Shown here piece by piece: positions 44,176-48,689 of a stretch of 48,689 bases of DNA. Each line of letters opens with the position of its first letter. Position 1 is the first letter of the stretch. The DNA comes from Herbaspirillum sp. YR522 (GTDB lineage: Bacteria; Pseudomonadota; Gammaproteobacteria; Burkholderiales; Burkholderiaceae_D): contig NZ_AKJA01000007.1 of assembly GCF_000282575.1 (NCBI RefSeq), forward strand, positions 1 to 48,689. The letters are read 5' to 3'. The position numbers and the translations under genes were made by a program. The notes below the pieces were generated by a model, which did not search any database, was not told the origin of the DNA, and saw only the letters and a program-made list of their open reading frames with translations.

Positions 44176-45159
44176 ATGGATGTATTGGGCATTGATGAAA
44201 TCACCTATGGCGCGGACGACCTGCCGCTGTGCCGCCAGTTCTTCCTCGACTGGGGCATGGTGCTGGCGCAGGACAGCGCCGAGGCCCTGGTTTTCGCCAC
44301 CCAGAACGGCTGCCGCGTGGTGGTGCGCAGCAGCGCCGACCCCAGCCTGCCACCGGCCATCGAAGTGGGACCGACCCTGCGCGAAGTGGTGTGGGGCGTG
44401 TCCTCGACGGCCGTGGTGGACAAGTTTGCCGGCCGCCTGCAAGGCCTGCCCGGCTACGTCGATACCGAACTCGACGGCGTGCGGCGCGTGGGGTGCACCG
44501 ATCCCAACGGCCTGGCGGTGCGCTTCCAGGTCAGCCAGAAGCATGAGGTGCAGCTCGAGTGCGCCCGCATGAACACCTGGAACGAAAAGAACCGCGTCAA
44601 CCAGCGCAGCCCGGTCTATGAGCGCGCCGCCCCGATCGAGGTCGGCCACGTGGTGTTCTTCGTCAAGGATGTAAAGGCCTGCGAGCAGTTCTACTGCGAA
44701 CACTTCGGTTTCGTGCCATCGGACCGCTATCCCGAGCGCGGCGCTTTCCTGCGTTGCGCCGCCGACGGCGGCCACCACGACATCTTCCTGTTGCAACCGC
44801 CCGAGGCGCGTGCCGGCCTGAACCATGTGGCCTTCACCGTGCGCGATATCCATGAAGTCTTCGGCGGCGGCATGCACATGTCGCGCAGTGGCTGGGACAC
44901 CCAGCTCGGCCCCGGCCGGCACCCGATCTCGTCGGCCTATTTCTGGTACTTCAAGAACCCCGCCGGTGGCCTGATCGAGTACTACGCCGACGAAGACCAG
45001 CTCGACCAGCACTGGCAGCCGCGCGAGTTCGAACCGGGCCCGACCGTGTTTGCCGAATGGGCCATCGATGGTGGAATCGACGGCAACACCCGTCGCCAGA
45101 AGAACGCCCAGGGTCCGACCGGCAAGTTCCTGACCGACCGCGCGCCGGTCGCCAAATAA
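44176..45159 (+). CDS. Type I extradiol dioxygenase (VOC/glyoxalase fold)
   Basis: This is a 327-residue two-domain vicinal-oxygen-chelate protein like catechol 2,3-dioxygenase. The N-terminal VOC half (about 1-125) lacks metal ligands. The second half carries the 2-His-1-carboxylate facial triad: His158 (EVGHVVFF), His217 (LNHVAFTV) and Glu268 (LIEYYAD). Fe(II)- or Mn(II)-dependent ring opening is predicted. The start at ATG 44176 has AGGAGAAGCAA. An 83-base gap after the ALDH, with AT-rich TTGCATATAT, might hold a secondary promoter. Confidence 0.9.
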   Translation: MDVLGIDEITYGADDLPLCRQFFLDWGMVLAQDSAEALVFATQNGCRVVVRSSADPSLPPAIEVGPTLREVVWGVSSTAVVDKFAGRLQGLPGYVDTELDGVRRVGCTDPNGLAVRFQVSQKHEVQLECARMNTWNEKNRVNQRSPVYERAAPIEVGHVVFFVKDVKACEQFYCEHFGFVPSDRYPERGAFLRCAADGGHHDIFLLQPPEARAGLNHVAFTVRDIHEVFGGGMHMSRSGWDTQLGPGRHPISSAYFWYFKNPAGGLIEYYADEDQLDQHWQPREFEPGPTVFAEWAIDGGIDGNTRRQKNAQGPTGKFLTDRAPVAK

Positions 45160-45188
45160 ACAGCAGACTCACCAGACAAGGAAATCGC

Positions 45189-46337
45189 ATGTCCTTCAAG
45201 ATCGCAATCCTGGGCGCAGGCATCGGCGGCCTGACCGCCGCCATCGCCCTGCAGCGAGCCGGCCACGATGTGGTGGTGTACGAACAGTCGAAGCAGTTCC
45301 TGCGCGTGGGCGCCGACATCAACCTCACCCCCAACGCCGTGCGCGCGCTCGATGGGCTGGGTATCGGCGAAGCGGTGCGCCAGACCGCAGCGCGCCCGAC
45401 GCATCGCATCAGCCGCACCTGGAACACCGGCGAGGAAACCTCGCGCCTGGCCATGGGCGATACCGCCGAGCAGAAATACGGCGCACCGCAATTGACGATC
45501 CACCGTGCCGACCTGCTGGCAGCGCTGGCCGGGGTGTTCCCGCTGGAGCAGGTGCGCTTCGGCAAGCGCGCCGAGACGGTAGAACAGACCGCTGCCGGCA
45601 TCACCCTCGATTTCAGCGACGGCAGCAGCGACCGGGTCGATGTGCTGCTGGGCGGCGACGGCATCCATTCGGCGGTGCGCAGCGCCATGTTCGGCGCCGA
45701 AAGTCCGCGCTTCACCGGCGTGGTGGCGTTTCGCGCCGTGGTGCCGGCCGAGAAGGTCGCCGGCGTGCCTAACCTGCAGGCCTTCACCAAGTGGTGGGGG
45801 CCGAATCCTGAAAGCCAGATCGTCACCTTTCCGTTGAACCGGGGCCGCGACATCTTCATCTTCGCCACCACCGCCCAGGAAAGCTGGCACCTCGAATCGT
45901 GGACCACGCCGGGCAACGTGCAGGAGCTGCGCGACAGCTACGCCGGCTTCCACGCCGATGCCACCGCCTTGCTGGACGCCTGCGACGAAGTGCTCAAGAC
46001 CGCCTTGTATGAACGCGATCCGCTGCCGGCATGGGCGCGCGGCAACCTGGCCCTGCTGGGCGACGCCTGCCATCCGATGATGCCGTTCATGGCCCAGGGC
46101 GCCGGCATGGCCATCGAGGATGCAGTGGTGCTGGCGCGCTGCCTGGCCACCGTGTCCAGGTTGGAAGACGTCGCCGGGGCGCTGCAGACCTATGCCGGCC
46201 TGCGTATGGAGCGCGCCGCGAAGATACAGGTCGGCTCGCGCGGCAACAACTGGCTGCGCGAAGGCGGCAACGCCGACTGGGTATATGGCTACGACGCCTG
46301 GAAGGTGCCGCTGGAGCCCGAGTTGGCGACCGCCTGA
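45189..46337 (+). CDS. FAD-dependent aromatic monooxygenase (salicylate/6-hydroxynicotinate hydroxylase-like)
   Basis: This is a 382-residue group A flavin monooxygenase. The FAD motif is ILGAGIGGLTAAIAL. The DG motif is LGGDGIHSAVR and the GD motif is LLGDACHPMMPFMAQGAG. The length and the C-terminal NWLREGGNADWVYGYDAW resemble the NicC/salicylate-1-monooxygenase group, which hydroxylate with loss of a carboxyl group. It could make the diol or aminophenol that the preceding extradiol enzyme opens. ATG 45189 follows AAGGAAATCGC. Confidence 0.9.
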   Translation: MSFKIAILGAGIGGLTAAIALQRAGHDVVVYEQSKQFLRVGADINLTPNAVRALDGLGIGEAVRQTAARPTHRISRTWNTGEETSRLAMGDTAEQKYGAPQLTIHRADLLAALAGVFPLEQVRFGKRAETVEQTAAGITLDFSDGSSDRVDVLLGGDGIHSAVRSAMFGAESPRFTGVVAFRAVVPAEKVAGVPNLQAFTKWWGPNPESQIVTFPLNRGRDIFIFATTAQESWHLESWTTPGNVQELRDSYAGFHADATALLDACDEVLKTALYERDPLPAWARGNLALLGDACHPMMPFMAQGAGMAIEDAVVLARCLATVSRLEDVAGALQTYAGLRMERAAKIQVGSRGNNWLREGGNADWVYGYDAWKVPLEPELATA

Positions 46338-46342
46338 CCGCC

Positions 46343-46678
46343 ATGCAACAACAGGTGAACAAGCCCGACACGATGTTGCTGACGATCCTGCTCAAGCACG
46401 ATCAGTCGCACAACCTGGAACAGATCCAGGCGCACATGAAGAAGCAGAACTGGTGGGAACGCTTCCCGGTCGAGGGCACCCGGGTGGTGTCCTGGACCGT
46501 GGCCATGGGCCTGGGCCAGATCGTCACGCTGGAGTTGCCGCCGGCCCTGCTGGGCCAGGTCAACGTCGAGCTGGAGCGATCGGCCTGGGGCGTGTTTCGC
46601 ACCGAGTGTTACCCGACTTACGATTTTGTTCCCGTGCGCGAGCGTATCCGCGAGCGCATCAGAAATGGAGGCCAATGA
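46343..46678 (+). CDS. Small conserved protein of unknown function in the oxygenase cluster
   Basis: This is a 111-residue protein that I do not assign to a named family with confidence. The pattern beta-alpha-beta (TMLLTILLKHDQ, QIQAHMKKQNWWERF, TRVVSWTVAMGLGQIVTLEL) followed by VNVELERSAWGVFRTECYPTYDF suggests a dimeric ferredoxin-like alpha/beta barrel, the fold of muconolactone isomerase and small monooxygenases. It has no obvious metal site. It lies five bases after the flavin monooxygenase stop and its end overlaps the next start, so it is part of the operon. Confidence 0.8.
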   Translation: MQQQVNKPDTMLLTILLKHDQSHNLEQIQAHMKKQNWWERFPVEGTRVVSWTVAMGLGQIVTLELPPALLGQVNVELERSAWGVFRTECYPTYDFVPVRERIRERIRNGGQ

Positions 46679-46911
46679 TGGTTGCAACAGTGACAGACGT
46701 CTATCTCAATCCGCACCAGGCACGCCGCCGGCCGCCGACCCAGTACGAAGACCTGCTGGGCGACTCGATCGAGCGCGCCTACGGTGCCGGCACCCATGAC
46801 CTGGCCGGCATGGTGGCGCACCTGAATCGCACCGGTCCCAGTTGTCCCTACAACCAGGGCGTCTGGACCGAGCAGAACTTTCAAGAAGAGATCGCCCGCC
46901 TGGCCGCGTGA
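46678..46911 (+). CDS. 77-residue protein, possible recombinase-like HTH domain
   Basis: This is a small basic-then-acidic protein. It begins VTDVYLNPHQARRRPPTQYEDLL and its N-terminal half is rich in Arg and Pro. Helices are predicted by eye around DSIERAYGAGTHDLAGMVAHL and NFQEEIARL, with GPSCPYNQGVWTEQ between. I recall similar short proteins being labelled recombinase-like HTH next to Rieske oxygenase genes, but no DNA role is shown. Start 46678 is six bases from GGAGG; ATG 46675 is too close. It overlaps the previous stop. Confidence 0.75.
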   Translation: MVATVTDVYLNPHQARRRPPTQYEDLLGDSIERAYGAGTHDLAGMVAHLNRTGPSCPYNQGVWTEQNFQEEIARLAA

Positions 46912-46947
46912 GCCATGCGCCAGGCACAAGCCAAGGAGAAGCCAGAA

Positions 46948-47997
46948 ATGAGAACGACAGCCAATGATCCCGTCGATGCCGTGCTTGCCGTCGGCCTGAA
47001 GGACTTGTGGTACCCGATCTGCCCGTCCGGATTCGTTGCCGAAAAGCCGGTGTCGCTGCGCCGCCTGGGCAAGAAGTTCGTGCTGTGGCGCGAACCGTCC
47101 GGCACCATCCACGCGCTGGAAGACCACTGCCCCCATCGCGGTGCGCCCTTGTCCATGGGTATTCCCATGGGCGACCGCATCGCCTGCGGCTATCACGGCG
47201 TGCAGGTGCGCTTCGACGGCGTCGTCACCAGCGTGCCGGGCAGCCCCGGCTGCAAGCTGGAGGGGGCCAAGGCCACGCGTCGCTTCCATGTCACCGAGGC
47301 CGCTGGCGCCATCTTCCTCTACAACAGCATGGTCGACGTCGATGAAGCGCCACCGCTGCGGCTGCCGGAAGAACTGACCAGCCCCGAGTATTCCAACTTC
47401 CTGTGCTACACCGAGTGGAAGGGCGACTACCGCTATGTGCTGGACAACGTGATGGACCCGATGCACGGCACCTTCCTGCACAAGCAGTCGCACTCGATGG
47501 CCGAGGGCGACAACCACGCCACCTTCGGCATCCGCGAGACCGACATCGGCTTCGTCTTCGAGAAGGAAGGCCAGCGCGACGTCAACTTCGACTGGACCGA
47601 ATGGGCCGACACCGACCTGCACTGGATGCGCCTGGCGATTCCATACCCAAAGACCGGCGGCCCCGGCGGCAGTTTCGTGATCGTCGGCAGCTACACGCCC
47701 ATCGTCGACAACATCGCCGCGGTATTCCACTGGCGCTGCCGCAAATTGACCGGTTGGCAACGCGACACCTGGCGCTTCCTCTATCGCAACCGCCTCGAGG
47801 CGCGCCACTGGAACGTACTGGAGCAGGATCGGGTGGTGCTGGAGCTGATGGAAGCAGACGCCAACCAGCGCGAGATGCTGTACCAGCACGACATGGGCAT
47901 CGTGCGCCTGCGCCGCCACCTGCGCGGCCTGGCCAAGGAGCAACTGGCCCGCGAGGAAGAACTCGCCGCCGCCAAGGTGGCGGTCAGGGCGGCATGA
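46948..47997 (+). CDS. Rieske non-heme iron oxygenase, VanA-like oxygenase component
   Basis: This is a 349-residue ring-hydroxylating or O-demethylating oxygenase. The Rieske [2Fe-2S] ligands are Cys61, His63, Cys80 and His83 (CPHRGAPLS, CGYHG). The mononuclear iron motif is NVMDPMHGTFLH with Asp170, His173 and His178. The length and lack of a beta subunit match VanA/demethylase-type oxygenases. ATG 46948 follows AAGGAG. It is followed by a RidA-family gene (four-base overlap) and a VanB-like reductase gene that presumably supplies electrons. Confidence 0.93.
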   Translation: MRTTANDPVDAVLAVGLKDLWYPICPSGFVAEKPVSLRRLGKKFVLWREPSGTIHALEDHCPHRGAPLSMGIPMGDRIACGYHGVQVRFDGVVTSVPGSPGCKLEGAKATRRFHVTEAAGAIFLYNSMVDVDEAPPLRLPEELTSPEYSNFLCYTEWKGDYRYVLDNVMDPMHGTFLHKQSHSMAEGDNHATFGIRETDIGFVFEKEGQRDVNFDWTEWADTDLHWMRLAIPYPKTGGPGGSFVIVGSYTPIVDNIAAVFHWRCRKLTGWQRDTWRFLYRNRLEARHWNVLEQDRVVLELMEADANQREMLYQHDMGIVRLRRHLRGLAKEQLAREEELAAAKVAVRAA

Positions 47998-48425
47998 GCG
48001 AGCCGGCAAAGACGCCGCCGGTGCGCCGCGTCATCAGCGACAAGGTGGTCGAGCCCGACAGCGCGACCTGGTCCAACTGCCTGGTCATCGGCGACGAGAT
48101 CGTCCTGTCCGGCATGACCGCGCACCCGGCCTCGCGCGAGCAGGTGCTCGACACCTACAGCCAGACGCTGGTGGTGCTGGGCAAGATCGGCGAGCTGGTG
48201 CGCGCCGCCGGTGGCGACATCGGCTGTATCTACAAGCTGGTGATCTATGTGAAGGACATCGCCGACAAGGAACAGGTCGGGCGAGCCCGCCGTGACTTCT
48301 TCGGCAGCACCTATCCGTGCTCGACGCTGGTGGGCGCAAACGCCCTGGTGTTTCCCGAGTTGAAGGTGGAAGTCGACGCCTTCGCGCGGCTCGGGGTGGA
48401 TGTGCGGCAGGCGACGGTGTCCTGA
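47994..48425 (+). CDS. RidA/YjgF/UK114-family protein
   Basis: This is a 143-residue trimeric-type Rid protein. Family marks include LVIGDEIVLSGMTA, IGELVRAAGGDIGCIYKLVIYVKD and LVFPELKVEVDAFARLG. The archetypal imine-hydrolysing Arg (as in PARS of RidA) appears to be replaced (YPCSTLVGA), placing it outside the RidA subgroup. Relatives include 2-aminomuconate deaminase, which fits an N-containing aromatic pathway. It overlaps the Rieske gene by four bases, so it is coupled to it. Confidence 0.88.
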   Translation: MSEPAKTPPVRRVISDKVVEPDSATWSNCLVIGDEIVLSGMTAHPASREQVLDTYSQTLVVLGKIGELVRAAGGDIGCIYKLVIYVKDIADKEQVGRARRDFFGSTYPCSTLVGANALVFPELKVEVDAFARLGVDVRQATVS

Positions 48426-48448
48426 TTCAGTCAAAGGAAGTGGCATTC

Positions 48449-48689
48449 ATGAGCAGTCCTCTTATTTCCGTGCGGGTCCAGGCCATGCGTTTCGAGGCGC
48501 AGGGCGTACTGTCGGTCGAGTTGTGCGCGCCCGACCTGGGCCAGTTGCCTGCCTTCGAGGCGGGCGCGCATATCGACCTGCACCTGGGCAATGGCATCGT
48601 GCGCAGCTACTCGCTGTCGAATTCGCCGGCCGAGCGCCACCGCTACGTGGTGGGAGTGCTCAAGGACCGCGCCAGCCGTGGCGGCTCGC
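48449..48689 (+). CDS. Ferredoxin-NAD(P)H reductase of the oxygenase (VanB/PDR type), N-terminal part
   Basis: This is the first 80 residues of a gene cut by the window end. FEAGAHIDLHLGNGIVRSYSLSNSP is quoted in parts: FEAGAHIDLHL and RSYSLSNSP, the flavin-binding beta-barrel with the RxYS motif of phthalate-dioxygenase-reductase relatives. The rest (NAD domain and C-terminal plant-type ferredoxin) is expected beyond the edge. ATG 48449 follows AAAGGAAG. It is the likely electron donor for the Rieske oxygenase two genes upstream. Confidence 0.88.
   Translation, partial: MSSPLISVRVQAMRFEAQGVLSVELCAPDLGQLPAFEAGAHIDLHLGNGIVRSYSLSNSPAERHRYVVGVLKDRASRGGS

Overview
The window is a high-GC, densely coded stretch of a betaproteobacterial chromosome, most likely Burkholderiales. 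Oxalobacteraceae such as Herbaspirillum relatives would fit, but that family-level placement is an impression from protein flavour, not a computed result. About 50 genes are visible, mostly in tight operons with 1-17 base overlaps. No rRNA, tRNA, CRISPR array, insertion sequence, integrase or attachment site was recognised. Both ends cut through genes: a methylmalonate-semialdehyde dehydrogenase on the left and a ferredoxin reductase on the right.

Region 1 (1-9.2 kb): after the mmsA tail and a clear terminator comes an IclR regulator, divergent from an operon. That operon encodes a polar amino-acid ABC importer (binding protein, two permeases, ATPase), a class I aminotransferase, an RraA/HMG-aldolase-type enzyme, a lactonase-like amidohydrolase and a DHA2-type MFS transporter. 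The gene order suggests import, transamination and retro-aldol cleavage of an unusual, possibly 4-hydroxylated, acidic amino acid.

Region 2 (9.2-22.2 kb): housekeeping and defence genes. These are a beta carbonic anhydrase, a hotdog thioesterase, a TetR regulator divergent from a complete tripartite RND efflux operon, a glutathione S-transferase, an AlkA-type glycosylase, an EAL phosphodiesterase, a D-lactate-dehydrogenase-like enzyme, and a MerR regulator divergent from a nitroreductase through a textbook 19-bp-spacer MerR promoter.

Region 3 (22.2-33.4 kb): a LysR regulator divergent from an ACS-type MFS transporter plus a second RraA-type aldolase and an FMN alpha-hydroxyacid oxidase. Then follow a secreted esterase, a DUF4399 protein, a Gln-rich triple-repeat KGG-like stress protein, a GGDEF-EAL membrane protein, an OmpR-type response regulator with no kinase beside it, and a DUF4148 protein. 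A 690-base stretch without a convincing gene ends in an AT-rich, repeat-packed control region.

Region 4 (33.4-48.7 kb, running off the end): 16 same-strand genes forming what looks like one catabolic island. It holds an SsuABC/TauABC-type importer, two SDR proteins (one with its catalytic residues replaced), a cupin, an alpha/beta hydrolase, its own IclR regulator, a ThDP enzyme, an aspartate-dehydrogenase homologue, an aldehyde dehydrogenase, a type I extradiol dioxygenase, a salicylate/6-hydroxynicotinate-type FAD monooxygenase, two small conserved proteins, a VanA-like Rieske oxygenase, a RidA-family protein and its reductase. The mix of ring-hydroxylating, ring-cleaving and C-N-processing enzymes points to breakdown of an aromatic or N-containing aromatic compound. 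The substrate cannot be named from sequence alone. This island is the best candidate for an undescribed system in the window.
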